From assembly GCF_013377755.1 (NCBI RefSeq), contig NZ_JABXWR010000001.1, positions 321,104-385,103 on the forward strand: a stretch of 64,000 nucleotides of DNA. The letters are read 5' to 3'. The notes beneath the pieces were generated by a model. The model was not told the origin of the DNA, ran no database searches, and was given only the letters and a program-made list of their open reading frames with translations. The position numbers and the translations under genes are program-made. The DNA is from Methanofollis tationis. GTDB taxonomy: Archaea; Halobacteriota; Methanomicrobia; Methanomicrobiales; Methanofollaceae. This document shows positions 27,450 through 36,509 of this stretch, one piece after another (positions within the stretch are counted from its first letter, which is position 1; each line of letters opens with the position of its first letter).

Positions 27450-27456
27450 TTTTTTT
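27450..27456 (+). terminator. T-run behind cdc48
   Basis: Seven T residues lie 9 bp after the cdc48 stop, preceded by a pyrimidine-rich CCTTC, which fits archaeal termination. Confidence 0.5.
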
Positions 27457-27603
27457 GCGGCGATGCCCCTGAAGCGAATCGCCCTGTCCGGATGCGCCCA
27501 AATGCTGTCATTGTCCCTGAGGTGCCATTCGATTTCGTATTCGCCACAATGTGGCAGAGTGAAAAAAGAATACCTTTATCATTGAGCGACATATTGTGTC
27601 TCG

Positions 27604-28380
27604 ATGAAGTTGAAGTGGATCATCCTGATCCTGCTGGTCGCCGCCGCCTCCTGGGTCTATATCTCGGACAAAACCTCAAAAGACCCGGAGTTCATCGACT
27701 CGGCGATCGCCAACACCAGCACTGCCGCCGCCGGCGCACTGATCTCGGTGGGTCAGTACGACGCCGCGATCGTTTTTGCCGACCTGGCCCTCCCGGTTGC
27801 GACGGCCGATTGTGATCTTCTCATGGAGAAGGGGAAGGCGCTCTCGGCGCTGGGAAGAAACGAGGAGGCTTCGGCCTGCTATGACCTGATCCTCGCGAAA
27901 GACCCGGACGCCGCCGGCGCTCTTGCCGGCAAGGCGACGGCATTGTTCAGGATGGGAGATATGGCGAGTTCGTATGCGTATGCGATGGACGCACTCGCGA
28001 TCGACGGCACCGATCTTACCGCCCTTGAACGTGCCGGTGCTGCCAGCCTCAACCTCGGCAATTATGCGGAGGCTGCAGACTATTATGACCAGATTGTAAC
28101 GCTCAGGCCCGGCGATGCGGCTGCATGGATCAGGAGGGGAGACGCCCTCCTCTCCATCTCGATTCTTATGGAAGAGGAGATGAAAACACGATTCTCCACC
28201 CTGGGGAAACCCGGTGCGACGATGGGCACCCTGAATATCGATCCCTATATGGAGGCGATGGAGTGCTACAACCGCGCCATCAGCCTTGACCCGATGGTTG
28301 CGCCCATGCTTGCGACCAGAATGATCGCCAGGTCTCAGATGACGATCAATACCTGTCAGGATATCGTGGAAAACCTCTGA
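27604..28380 (+). CDS. Membrane-anchored tetratricopeptide-repeat protein
   Basis: This 258-residue protein starts with one hydrophobic helix (residues 5-20) that can act as an anchor or uncleaved signal. It is followed by degenerate TPR units: GQYDAAIVFADLAL, GRNEEASACYDLILAKDPDAAGAL, GDMASSYAYAMDALAIDG, GNYAEAADYYDQIVTLRPGDAAAW and YMEAMECYNRAISLDP. TPR stacks mediate protein contacts. No enzymatic domain is present. It stands alone between cdc48 and fba, with a TATA-like tract upstream (about 27567-27580). Confidence 0.88.
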   Translation: MKLKWIILILLVAAASWVYISDKTSKDPEFIDSAIANTSTAAAGALISVGQYDAAIVFADLALPVATADCDLLMEKGKALSALGRNEEASACYDLILAKDPDAAGALAGKATALFRMGDMASSYAYAMDALAIDGTDLTALERAGAASLNLGNYAEAADYYDQIVTLRPGDAAAWIRRGDALLSISILMEEEMKTRFSTLGKPGATMGTLNIDPYMEAMECYNRAISLDPMVAPMLATRMIARSQMTINTCQDIVENL

Positions 28381-28478
28381 ACCGGCCTGATCGCCACCCC
28401 CCCCTGTTTTTGTTTCTGCACCGTCCCCCGACGCCTTTCCAGTAAAACATAAGTACCGGGTGAAATGATTGAGTCTGT

Positions 28479-29396
28479 ATGTCTGCGAACGTTTCCGTAT
28501 TTGTCCCTGCCGACGTCCCTGACGAGGTAAGGGAGACCTATATCGATAACTTTTCGACCATCACCAGGGGAACGGGCCGTCTCATGCTCTTTGCCGGCGA
28601 CCAGAAGATCGAACACCTCAACGACGATTTCTACGGCGACGGGATCCACCCGGACGACGCCGAACCCGAGCACCTCTTCAGGATCGCAAGCCAGGGGCGC
28701 ATCGGTGTCTTTGCGACCCAGATCGGGCTGGTCGCCCGCTACGGCCGGGACTATCCCGAGGTGCCGTACCTCGTCAAACTCAACTCCAAGACGCACCTGG
28801 TCAAGACCGCCCAGAAAGACCCGGCCAGCCCGATGATCACCACGGTGGCCCAGGTGGTCGCCCTCAGGAAGCAGACCGGGCTGAAGATCGCCGCTGTCGG
28901 CTATACCATCTATCTCGGGTCGGAGTTTGAGGCCCAGATGCTTACTGAGGCTGCACAGGCGGTGCTTGAGGCGCACCAGCACGGTCTTGTCACGGTGCTC
29001 TGGATCTACCCCCGCGGTGCGGCAGTCAAGGACGAGAAGGACCCGCACCTGATCGCCGGGGCGACCGGCGTCGCCGCATGTCTCGGCTCGGACTTCGTCA
29101 AGGTCAATGCCCCGAAGAAAGAGGGGACGGCGTCGGCTGTCCTTCTCAAAGAAGCCACCCTCGCTGCAGGGCGGACGAAGGTCGTCTGTGCTGGCGGATC
29201 GAGCGTCGACGAGGGGAAATTCCTCAAGGAACTCTACGAGCAGATTCACACCGGCGGCTGCTCCGGAAACGCCACCGGGAGAAACATCCACCAGAAGTCC
29301 CTTGAGGAAGCGGTGCGGATGTGCAACGCGATCTCGGCGATCACCATCGATGGTGCGTCCCTTGAGGATGCCCTGGCCCTTTTGAAGGGCAACTGA
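28479..29396 (+). CDS. fba: Archaeal-type class I fructose-bisphosphate aldolase
   Basis: DhnA/FbaB-type aldolase of 305 residues that joins DHAP and glyceraldehyde 3-phosphate in gluconeogenesis. The Schiff-base lysine is expected in SDFVKVNAPKKEG (about residue 208). An early LMLFAGDQKIEHLN and a phosphate-binding CAGGSSVDEGKFL with GGCSGNATGRNIHQ are present. The related enzyme of aromatic amino acid synthesis (ADH synthase) is shorter. The directly following class I FBPase supports the gluconeogenic role. Confidence 0.9.
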   Translation: MSANVSVFVPADVPDEVRETYIDNFSTITRGTGRLMLFAGDQKIEHLNDDFYGDGIHPDDAEPEHLFRIASQGRIGVFATQIGLVARYGRDYPEVPYLVKLNSKTHLVKTAQKDPASPMITTVAQVVALRKQTGLKIAAVGYTIYLGSEFEAQMLTEAAQAVLEAHQHGLVTVLWIYPRGAAVKDEKDPHLIAGATGVAACLGSDFVKVNAPKKEGTASAVLLKEATLAAGRTKVVCAGGSSVDEGKFLKELYEQIHTGGCSGNATGRNIHQKSLEEAVRMCNAISAITIDGASLEDALALLKGN

Positions 29397-29472
29397 ATCA
29401 TATTTTTCCGTCCTGAAGAGAGGGGGCGCACTCTATAAGGGACGGAGTTGAGAATCACAGGGAGAGGATATT

Positions 29473-30378
29473 ATGACGACATTGAATGAGTATCTGGAGT
29501 CTATGGGTTGTGAAACCGACCTCTGCACACTGATAGAATTGATCGCAGAGCAGGCGCAGCCGATCAGGGAGGCGTTCATCACCCATCAGGCATATGCCGA
29601 ATCCGAGAACGTCTATGGCGAGCGGCAGGCTGCGATGGACACCTGGTCTGACGAACTGATCACCCGCGTCCTCGGGGAATCCGGGCTTGTACGCGCCCTC
29701 TCGTCCGAGGAGCAGGACGAGGTCAGGATATTTCCCGGGGCGAAAGCCGAGTATGCCGTGGTGATGGACCCGATGGACGGGTCGTCCCTGATCCAGACGA
29801 ACCTCGCCGTCGGGACGATCGTCGGCATCTTCGGCGGCGGCGACGTCCTCCAGCCCGGGCGGGACCTGAAGGCGGCGCTCTATATGCTCTACGGCCCGAT
29901 GACCACTCTCACCCTGACGGTGGGGAAGGGCGTCTGCATCTTTGCGATGGACCATGGGGGCATCTACCGCCTCCTCGAACGGGACGTGCGGATCCCTGAC
30001 GGAAACCTCTATGGCACCGGCGGGGGGAGACCTGACTGGATCGATCAGCACGCCGCCTTCATCACCACCGTCGAGGCGGACGGGGCAAAACTCCGGTACA
30101 CCGGATCCTACGTTGCCGATTTCCATCAGATCCTCAAATACGGCGGGATCTATTGTTACCCGGCCCTGAAGGGAAAACCGAAGGGAAAACTCAGGCTCCT
30201 GTACGAGGCGATCCCGATCGGTTTTATCGCGGCGCAGGCCGGCGGTGCGATCACCGACGGCCATATAGATCTCCTCGACCTCAAACCGGCCGAACCGCAC
30301 CAGCGCACGCCCATCTATGTCGGGTCGATGAACATGATCAGCCTGGTGAAGGAGACTTTCGAACGGTCAGGGGCATGA
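29473..30378 (+). CDS. fbp: Fructose-1,6-bisphosphatase class I
   Basis: This 301-residue phosphatase shows the metal-binding signature VVMDPMDGSSLIQTNLAVGTI (about residues 95-115), YTGSYVADFHQILKYGGIYCYP and EAIPIGFIAAQAGG, all typical of class I FBPase. Class I enzymes are less usual in archaea than the bifunctional class V (FBP aldolase/phosphatase); a decayed class V relative is the next gene. GGGAGAGG precedes the ATG. The stop overlaps the next start (ATGA). Confidence 0.95.
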   Translation: MTTLNEYLESMGCETDLCTLIELIAEQAQPIREAFITHQAYAESENVYGERQAAMDTWSDELITRVLGESGLVRALSSEEQDEVRIFPGAKAEYAVVMDPMDGSSLIQTNLAVGTIVGIFGGGDVLQPGRDLKAALYMLYGPMTTLTLTVGKGVCIFAMDHGGIYRLLERDVRIPDGNLYGTGGGRPDWIDQHAAFITTVEADGAKLRYTGSYVADFHQILKYGGIYCYPALKGKPKGKLRLLYEAIPIGFIAAQAGGAITDGHIDLLDLKPAEPHQRTPIYVGSMNMISLVKETFERSGA

Positions 30379-31157
30379 TCACCCTCACGGTCCTGACGGC
30401 CGATTTCGGCGGTTTCCCTGCAGGACTGCGGGCCCACCCTCTCGTCGTGGAGAAGGCGGCAAAACTGCTCAGGGCCGAGCACGGTAAGCGGATCATCGAT
30501 TCGTTCACCACCAGGGCGGGCGGGAGAGTTGCCTGCGTCTTCACCTCAGCAGGGGAGGGCAAAGCCGCTCCTCTCCTTGACGACCTCTGTGCGGCATGCA
30601 GGGGCGTTTCAGGTGAGATCGGACTATCCGGGAGCGGCAGCGTCGAAACGGTCAGCCTCACCTTTGAAGAGCGGCCCGGAGAGGCGGTGCTGGTCTTCCT
30701 CTCTGCCGGTGCCGCCCCGAACGCCTGGTGCATGCCCCTCTGCCGGATCTTTGCCGACCCCTTCACCTCCCCGGCTCTGGTCAGGGAACCCCTGATGCGC
30801 GAGGGTTTTTCGTTCATCTGCGACGACGGGTCGGTCTTTGCCACTCCTGCTGAGACCTGCGGTCTCCTCAGTCACCTCGAAGGCGGGCGCCTTCCGGTCA
30901 GGGTCGAACGGCAGGACCGCCTGCCGGCGGCCGCGGCCGGCCGCGGCCCTGACCCGGCGCTCGTCCTCAGGGCAGGGGAAGGGCTGCCGGTCGTCGGGGA
31001 GGTCCTCGCCGCCGCGGCCGGAAATGGCCTCATGGCAGTCAGCCTCTGCGATATGAGTCCGATTTATCCGAAAACGGCGTGCCTGGGCTTCAGTATCCAT
31101 GACGGCATGCTCATCGGGCCTGCCGACCTCTATGACGACCCGGTCTTTGGCCGCTGA
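30375..31157 (+). CDS. Degenerate FBP aldolase/phosphatase (class V FBPase) paralogue
   Basis: With ATG 30375 the product has 260 residues against about 365-400 for the active enzyme. Clear family stretches are TVLTADFGGFPAG..HP at the start, CMPLCRIFADPFTSPALV, ATPAETCGLLSHL, LPVVGEVLAAA and CLGFSIHDGMLIGPADLYDDPVF. Catalytic parts are missing: the CGDD metal site reads AGGR, GAGQD is gone, the DKTEPGA loop reads SAGAAPNA, and the segment with the RGSH motif is deleted. It is coupled to fbp by ATGA. A structural or regulatory role is possible; enzymatic activity is unlikely. Confidence 0.85.
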   Translation: MITLTVLTADFGGFPAGLRAHPLVVEKAAKLLRAEHGKRIIDSFTTRAGGRVACVFTSAGEGKAAPLLDDLCAACRGVSGEIGLSGSGSVETVSLTFEERPGEAVLVFLSAGAAPNAWCMPLCRIFADPFTSPALVREPLMREGFSFICDDGSVFATPAETCGLLSHLEGGRLPVRVERQDRLPAAAAGRGPDPALVLRAGEGLPVVGEVLAAAAGNGLMAVSLCDMSPIYPKTACLGFSIHDGMLIGPADLYDDPVFGR

Positions 31158-31278
31158 CAGAGAAGCTGCGTTGCCGCAGAAGGCCGGAGATCGATGAGGT
31201 ATCTGCAGGATCGTGGCTGATTGAAGGATTCCGGGCTGATGGAAAGATTCAATACCTTCGACCGCCACATAACCTCAG

Positions 31279-31515
31279 ATGGTCAACAGTATTGTTCTGC
31301 CGGTCAAAAAGGTATATTCTCTTGTTGATTCCAGGATTAATGTTGAAATCAAGGACGAGGGAAGGAAGCTGCAGGGCAGGCTTGTTGCGGTGGACGAACA
31401 CCTGAACCTGCATATGGAAGAGACGATCGAGTACACCGGCGAGCAGCGCGGGCGCAGCCTTGGCACGGTCGTTATCAGAGGGAACAATATTCTGACGATC
31501 TCGCCTCTTGTCTGA
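31279..31515 (+). CDS. LSm (Sm-like archaeal) RNA-binding protein
   Basis: This 78-residue Sm fold protein has the Sm1 region (VYSLVDSRINVEIKDEGRKLQGRLVAVDEHLNLHMEE in outline, residues 12-48) and the Sm2 motif VVIRGNNILTISP near the end. Archaeal LSm proteins form heptameric rings that bind U-rich RNA. The following gene starts 8 bp behind its stop, so they are co-transcribed. Confidence 0.95.
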   Translation: MVNSIVLPVKKVYSLVDSRINVEIKDEGRKLQGRLVAVDEHLNLHMEETIEYTGEQRGRSLGTVVIRGNNILTISPLV

Positions 31516-31522
31516 TAGGATT

Positions 31523-31864
31523 ATGCCGTCCGTTGAAGACGAAGCCCTGAAGATCATCCAGTCAAGGCCCGACGGGGTTCTCCAGAGCGAGCTCTGGAAA
31601 CTCCTCGACATCGACAGCCGGAAGTGCTCGCGCGTCGTTAAGAAATTATTCGATGCCAGCCTCATCGACCGGATTGAATTCAGGGAAGAGGGCATCAAGA
31701 CCTATCAGCTGAAGGCCCGGCAGCAGGCGGTCGACCCGGCGCTCCTGATGGCCGGCGAAGAGCTGATCCCCTGTATCGCCTGCGAACTCGACTGCATTGT
31801 GGAGCAGTGCCCTCTGCTCCTCGACTGGATGTACGAGCTCGCAATAAACGAGGTCAACGAGTAG
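31523..31864 (+). CDS. Winged-helix protein with a C-terminal cysteine cluster
   Basis: With ATG 31523 the product has 113 residues; TTG 31508 would overlap the LSm stop. Residues 5-65 form a winged helix: EDEALKIIQSRPDGVLQSELWKLL, then KCSRVVKKLFDASLIDRIEF. The C-terminal part holds four cysteines as CIACELDCIVEQC (Cx2Cx3Cx4C), suited to binding zinc or an Fe-S cluster. A redox- or metal-sensing regulator is a reasonable guess. Co-transcription with LSm could also point to RNA-linked work. No target operator could be picked out. Confidence 0.8.
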   Translation: MPSVEDEALKIIQSRPDGVLQSELWKLLDIDSRKCSRVVKKLFDASLIDRIEFREEGIKTYQLKARQQAVDPALLMAGEELIPCIACELDCIVEQCPLLLDWMYELAINEVNE

Positions 31865-32087
31865 CCCCCGGGATTTTCCGCGCCTCATGCCCCTGATCCT
31901 TTTTGATCGGGGTGCCTGGGGCGCCCTGTCGGATCGATTTCCTGCCGACAGGATGGATGTTCATCTTTTATCCTGGTGTTTTTGAGAAATTCTTCCTGTT
32001 TCATCCGGGGGGCCTGGCGAACTGGTTTCCGGCCTCCTCCGGCGATGATCGCAACTGACTTACCGCCCGCCGCCCCTATTGAAGGAC

Positions 32088-32660
32088 ATGAAGCAATCGA
32101 TAGGCGCAAAAACGCTCCTCTACCCGCACCCGGTCCTGATCGTCTGCACGTACGACGCCGCGGGCACCCCGGACGCCATGACCGCCGCCTGGGGCGGCAT
32201 CTGCTCGTCCGACCCTCCCTCAGTTGCCGTATCGGTCCAGAAAGCGCGAAAGACCTACGAGAACCTGATGGCGAGATCCGCCTTCACCGTCTGCATCCCG
32301 CCAGCCCGCTATGTGGCCGAGGCGGACTACTTCGGGATCGAGTCCGGGAGAAACGTCGACAAGATCAGGGCCGCAGGGCTGACCACCGTGCAGAGCGATG
32401 TGGTGGACGCCCCCTTTATCGAAGAGTTCCCGGTGGTGCTCGAATGCAGGGTCTCGCAGACCGCCGAGATCGGCATCCACACCCAGTTCATCGGGGAGAT
32501 CCTCGACGTGAAAGTGGACGGATCCGCCCTCGGATCTGACGGGAAACCAGACGTCGAGAAAATCGCCCCCTTCATCTACGACTCTGCCGCCCGGACCTAC
32601 CGTGCGGTGGGGCCAGAGATCGCACGCGCCTTTTCGGCTGGACTCACCCTCAAGAAGTAA
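32088..32660 (+). CDS. Flavin reductase/flavoredoxin-like FMN-binding protein
   Basis: This 190-residue split-barrel flavoprotein has conserved stretches YPHPVLIVCTYDAAGTPDAMTAAWGG, SVQKARKTYENLMARSAFTVCIPP and a mid-protein DYFGIESGRNVDKI. This pattern matches the flavoredoxin/FMN-binding flavin reductase family found in anaerobes. The partner electron carrier is unknown. ATG 32088 is chosen over TTG 32079. About 220 bp upstream hold no other gene. Confidence 0.9.
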   Translation: MKQSIGAKTLLYPHPVLIVCTYDAAGTPDAMTAAWGGICSSDPPSVAVSVQKARKTYENLMARSAFTVCIPPARYVAEADYFGIESGRNVDKIRAAGLTTVQSDVVDAPFIEEFPVVLECRVSQTAEIGIHTQFIGEILDVKVDGSALGSDGKPDVEKIAPFIYDSAARTYRAVGPEIARAFSAGLTLKK

Positions 32661-32778
32661 GGTCTGGTGCTCCGGCCCCGCGGAGATCAGGGCCTCCCCC
32701 CTTCCCTGGTGCAAGGGGATAAGAGGGCAGAAGGGCAAGTCTATAGCGGCACCCCAACTTCCCCGCGGAGGATCCATC

Positions 32779-34395
32779 ATGAATAAGGTCTATGTGATCG
32801 GGCACAGGCACCCTGATACCGACAGCATCTGCAGCGCAATCGGCTATGCCGAACTCCTCAACTCTAGAGAGCCAGGAAAATATGTCCCGGCCCGGTGCGG
32901 CGATATAAACCCGGAGACCAGGTTCGTTCTGGAACGGTTCGGCGTCGAAGCCCCTCTCTTCATCGAGAGCGTCGAGCCGAACGTTTCTGATCTCCCTTTC
33001 ACCTATCCGCTGAGCGCGCGCGCCGACGTCCCGACGATCGAGGTCGTCGCCATGATGGACGAGCACGGCGTGCGGAACATGCCGATCGTCGATGACGAAG
33101 GGCGTCTTCTCGGTCTGGTGAGCGAGCACGGCCTTGCACGCGCCTACGTGACGCGTACGAAGATCCAGCAGCTCTCGATCACGCCGATCAAACTCGAAAC
33201 CCTTGCAAAGATCCTGGATGCCCGGATCGTCGTCCCGGGCAAGGACCTCCTGGAAGGGAGGGTGCATATCGCCATCGACGCCCTCCATGTCTCCCTCTCC
33301 CGCCTCACCTCCAGCGACGTCGCCATTGTCGGCGACAACGAACCGGCGCAGCTGGCCCTGATCTCCGCGGGGATCGCCGCCCTGATCATCGCCGACGGTT
33401 CGCCGATCGGCGACCGGACGATCAACGCCGCCGTCGCCAGGAACGTCGCCGTCCTGGCCACGTCCCTCGACGCCTTCGGCGTCGGCAAGATGATCAACCT
33501 CTCCCTTCCGGCGAGCATGGTGATGGCGACCGATGTTCCGCGGATCGCGATCTCCGACCCGCTGGAATATGTCAAGGACGTCGTTTCGAACTCCAAGTAC
33601 AGGACGGCCTGCGTGGTCGAGGGGGACAACCGTCTCCTCGGCATGGTCTCCAGGAACACCTTTGTCGACGACATCCACAAGTCGGTGATCCTGGTCGATC
33701 ACAATGAGTACTCGCAGGCCGTGGACGGGATCGAGAAGGCCGACGTCATCGAGATCGTCGACCACCACCGCCTGGGGGCGATCACCACCTTGAAGCCGAT
33801 CCGCTTCCTCAACGACCCGGTAGGCTCGACATCGACGATCATCACCCGCAAGTTCATAGAGAGCGGGATCGAGCCGACGCCCTCGACGGCAGGCCTTCTC
33901 CTCTCGGGTGTCCTCTCAGATACCCTTGCCCTGAAGATGTCCACGACCACGCCTGAAGACGAGCGGGCGGTGAACTACCTCGCCGGCATCGCCGGCGTCG
34001 ATCCGATCGCCTTCGGGATCGAACTTGTCCAGCAGGGGATCGAGCTGGAGAACGTGCCCCTCCACGAACTCCTGCTCAGGGATACGAAGCACTATAACCT
34101 CTTCGAGAAGAGCGTGGTCATATCGCAGGTCACCGTCCCTTCCTTTGAGTTCTCCGCCGCCCATGCAGAGGAGATCAGGGCAAAAGTGGGGGCGCTCCGC
34201 GAAGAGACCGCCGCGGATTTTTTCGTCGCCCTCTTCACCAACGTCTTTGAAAATGCAAGCGACCTCTTTGCGGCGGCGGACGAGGTGAACCTTGCAAAAA
34301 TGGGCATGGCCGAGCAGCCGAAGAGGCTCGACGGCGTGATGTCGCGGAAGAAGGATTTTCTCCCCCAGTTCGGGAACATGCTCAGGCGCCTCTGA
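32779..34395 (+). CDS. Manganese-dependent inorganic pyrophosphatase with CBS domains
   Basis: This DHH-family (family II) pyrophosphatase has 538 residues from MNKVYVIGHRHPDTDS; GCGGAGGATCC is a good ribosome binding site. The N-terminal DHH part carries metal residues in GHRHPDTDSICSA. It is split by a CBS pair and a DRTGG-type domain (about residues 70-305). The enzyme then resumes with VDHNEYSQA and IVDHHRLGAI (about 327) and the DHHA2 end. CBS-containing enzymes of this class are controlled by adenine nucleotides. The upstream extension of the frame is not coding. Confidence 0.95.
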   Translation: MNKVYVIGHRHPDTDSICSAIGYAELLNSREPGKYVPARCGDINPETRFVLERFGVEAPLFIESVEPNVSDLPFTYPLSARADVPTIEVVAMMDEHGVRNMPIVDDEGRLLGLVSEHGLARAYVTRTKIQQLSITPIKLETLAKILDARIVVPGKDLLEGRVHIAIDALHVSLSRLTSSDVAIVGDNEPAQLALISAGIAALIIADGSPIGDRTINAAVARNVAVLATSLDAFGVGKMINLSLPASMVMATDVPRIAISDPLEYVKDVVSNSKYRTACVVEGDNRLLGMVSRNTFVDDIHKSVILVDHNEYSQAVDGIEKADVIEIVDHHRLGAITTLKPIRFLNDPVGSTSTIITRKFIESGIEPTPSTAGLLLSGVLSDTLALKMSTTTPEDERAVNYLAGIAGVDPIAFGIELVQQGIELENVPLHELLLRDTKHYNLFEKSVVISQVTVPSFEFSAAHAEEIRAKVGALREETAADFFVALFTNVFENASDLFAAADEVNLAKMGMAEQPKRLDGVMSRKKDFLPQFGNMLRRL

Positions 34396-34400
34396 GACGC

Positions 34401-36098
34401 CTACTTTTTCTCGCCGATCCGGTAGTGCTTTTTGAGGAACTCCCTGACCTTCTCGGACTCGATATAGCCCCGGTCGAGCTGGTTCACGAGGTCGTTGATG
34501 ATCTCGACCTGCGTCAGGACGGATTTTGCCTCTTTGCAGGAGTCCATCTCGACAATGGCCTGAATGACCTGGAGGGGGTTTCTGATCTCGTCGTTTAATA
34601 TGGCGAACTGTTCGAGGTTCTGCTCGATCTGGCCGAACGCCTCGTTTTTGAGCCTCTCCATCTCGAGCCGTTCGGTGATGTCGCGCCCGATGACGAGCAG
34701 GTACGCTCCCGAACCCAGGTCGAACCTGTTCGCCGTGATCTCGGCGTTCCGGTGCGTTCCGTCTGCGATCTGATACTCCCACGAAAAACTGAGGGACTCG
34801 CCGGCATACGCCCTCCTGATGTACTCCCTGATAAGGTCGGCAGAGCGCTGGCCGTCGGGCTGGTATGCCGGGGACAGGATCTCGATCGGCGCCCCGACGA
34901 TCTCTTCCCGGGTGCGTCCGAGGACCTCCAGGGCGCGGGCGTTGCAGTCTTCAAAGCGGTCCCCTCTGACGATGAAGATGCTGTCGTTTGCCGAGCGGAA
35001 GAGCGTGGAATATTTCTCCTCCGATTCCCGGAGGCGTGCTTCGTACTCTTTCTGCCCCTCGATCGAAGACTGGAGAGACAAAAACAGAGCGTTCATCGAT
35101 GTTGAAAGAGTCTCGATCTCGGCGACTCCTCCTTTGCGCATGCGGCGGGAATAATCCTGATCCCTCCTGATGGCGGTGACCGTGCCGCTCATCATCTCGA
35201 GAGGGGATATGAGGGTTCTGTTGAGGGAGATGATGAGGACGATCCCTGCCGCCGCGCAGATCCCGATGATAATGAAAATATAGGAATAGACGGCCTCCAG
35301 GCCCTGGAGGTAGAGGCCGCGCGTGAGGTCGATCCTGGTGGTGAAGGCGGGCATTCCATTGATATCGGGGATGGTAATGATCCCTGAGACGATCGTCCCG
35401 TTCTCCGAGGGTGCGATGATGATCGGTGTGCCCTCTTCTGACCCCGGGTTCTGGGAGAGGCCGTTGTAGATGGAGGTGTCTCCTGCAGGCAGGATCGTGA
35501 CCGGCATCCGGGTGATGTCTGAGATCGCTCCGGTCAGATCGTCGTCGATATACCGCCCCATGATCAGGGTGCCGACGGCTGGCCCCTCGCCGGTGCTCTG
35601 CAGCACGGGTTCTGCGGCGACGATCATCGGCCCTTCGGGGAAGACGATGATCCCCTCGACGGTGTCGGAGCGTTGAGCCCCCAGGGATTCTTCGATCCGG
35701 GTGAGGAAACTCTCCGGGATTTGAACGGCGGTCTGGTTTTCGTGATCGAATATCCTCCCGTAGACCGGCAGCCCTGTGCTGTTCAGGATGAGGAAACAGT
35801 CCAGGCCGGCATTGATATAGGTCTCGTCGACGAGGTTGGAGTCGATATATGCCTGATCCCTGTTCTGGACAAAGAAATAGGTGTCGTCCCACGTCGCCCA
35901 GTCCCTGCCGATGACTCCCAGCGTGTTGATCTCACGCTGGATGGTGTGGTTCACCAGATTGCAGGACTCTGTCACGGCGTTATATTCGGTATTTTTGAGA
36001 TTCTGGATGAGAAGATAGTCTGAGGCGAAAAAGACGCCGCCGATCAGGGCAGAAGCCACCAGGATCATAACAAGAACGACATGCGTGAGCAGTTTCAT
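34401..36098 (-). CDS. CHASE4-HAMP-PAS sensor protein without kinase domain
   Basis: This 565-residue membrane sensor has an N-terminal helix (residues 5-28), an extracellular CHASE4-type domain (about 30-260, with GRDWATWDDTYFFV near its start), a second helix (about 262-285), HAMP (about 285-340) and a PAS domain (about 360-480). The C-terminal helical part reads FAILNDEIRNPLQVIQAIVEM. This has the layout of a histidine-kinase H-box, but the histidine is replaced (ND instead of SH), and no ATPase domain follows. It may signal by dimer contacts rather than by phosphorylation. Convergent with the pyrophosphatase gene. Confidence 0.85.
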   Translation of the reverse strand: MKLLTHVVLVMILVASALIGGVFFASDYLLIQNLKNTEYNAVTESCNLVNHTIQREINTLGVIGRDWATWDDTYFFVQNRDQAYIDSNLVDETYINAGLDCFLILNSTGLPVYGRIFDHENQTAVQIPESFLTRIEESLGAQRSDTVEGIIVFPEGPMIVAAEPVLQSTGEGPAVGTLIMGRYIDDDLTGAISDITRMPVTILPAGDTSIYNGLSQNPGSEEGTPIIIAPSENGTIVSGIITIPDINGMPAFTTRIDLTRGLYLQGLEAVYSYIFIIIGICAAAGIVLIISLNRTLISPLEMMSGTVTAIRRDQDYSRRMRKGGVAEIETLSTSMNALFLSLQSSIEGQKEYEARLRESEEKYSTLFRSANDSIFIVRGDRFEDCNARALEVLGRTREEIVGAPIEILSPAYQPDGQRSADLIREYIRRAYAGESLSFSWEYQIADGTHRNAEITANRFDLGSGAYLLVIGRDITERLEMERLKNEAFGQIEQNLEQFAILNDEIRNPLQVIQAIVEMDSCKEAKSVLTQVEIINDLVNQLDRGYIESEKVREFLKKHYRIGEKK

Positions 36099-36367
36099 TT
36101 TGTATCGGATCCTGTGTCTGGTGCCGGCGTGCTGCTTGAAGCGTGAGGGTCGACAGCGGTGGTCTGACCTTTTCCCCCTGATCGGGCAGGGTCAGGTTGA
36201 TGTAATTTATTTTATTATTTCTTATTTAAATGATCCTTTTTTTATCCAGAAATGAAATTTTGAGTTCTTATAAATATGTTCAAATTTTGATGTCAATTGG
36301 GTTCCCCTAACTGCCTGCGAGGTCCGATAAAATTTCCTTGAATTGAAAGAACATGAAAAAAGGAAAA

Positions 36368-36439
36368 CGCCCCGGCCGGGATTTGAACCCGGGTCAAAAG
36401 CTCCGCAGGCTTCTAGGATGTCCACTACCCTACCGGGAC
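36368..36439 (-). tRNA. tRNA-Arg(GCG)
   Basis: On the - strand the acceptor arms GTCCCGG and CCGGGGC pair, followed by discriminator G. The T arm is CCCGGGTTCAAATCCCGG. The anticodon stem GAAGC/GCTTT encloses loop CTGCGGA, giving anticodon GCG (arginine CGC/CGU). The D arm is short. CCA is not encoded, and a T-rich tract follows the 3' end as terminator. The intergenic stretch around it has no other feature I can name. Confidence 0.93.
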
Positions 36440-36509
36440 ACAATGGTTGTGCCTAAAAAAATAGGTGTTCATCCCATATAATCGTTCCTCATCCTCCCTG
36501 CCGCCGGGG

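Noticed and set aside
32602-32778. 59-residue extension of the pyrophosphatase frame
   Set aside because: It overlaps the flavin reductase gene and lies before a perfect ribosome binding site and family-typical start MNKVYVIGHRHPDTDS.
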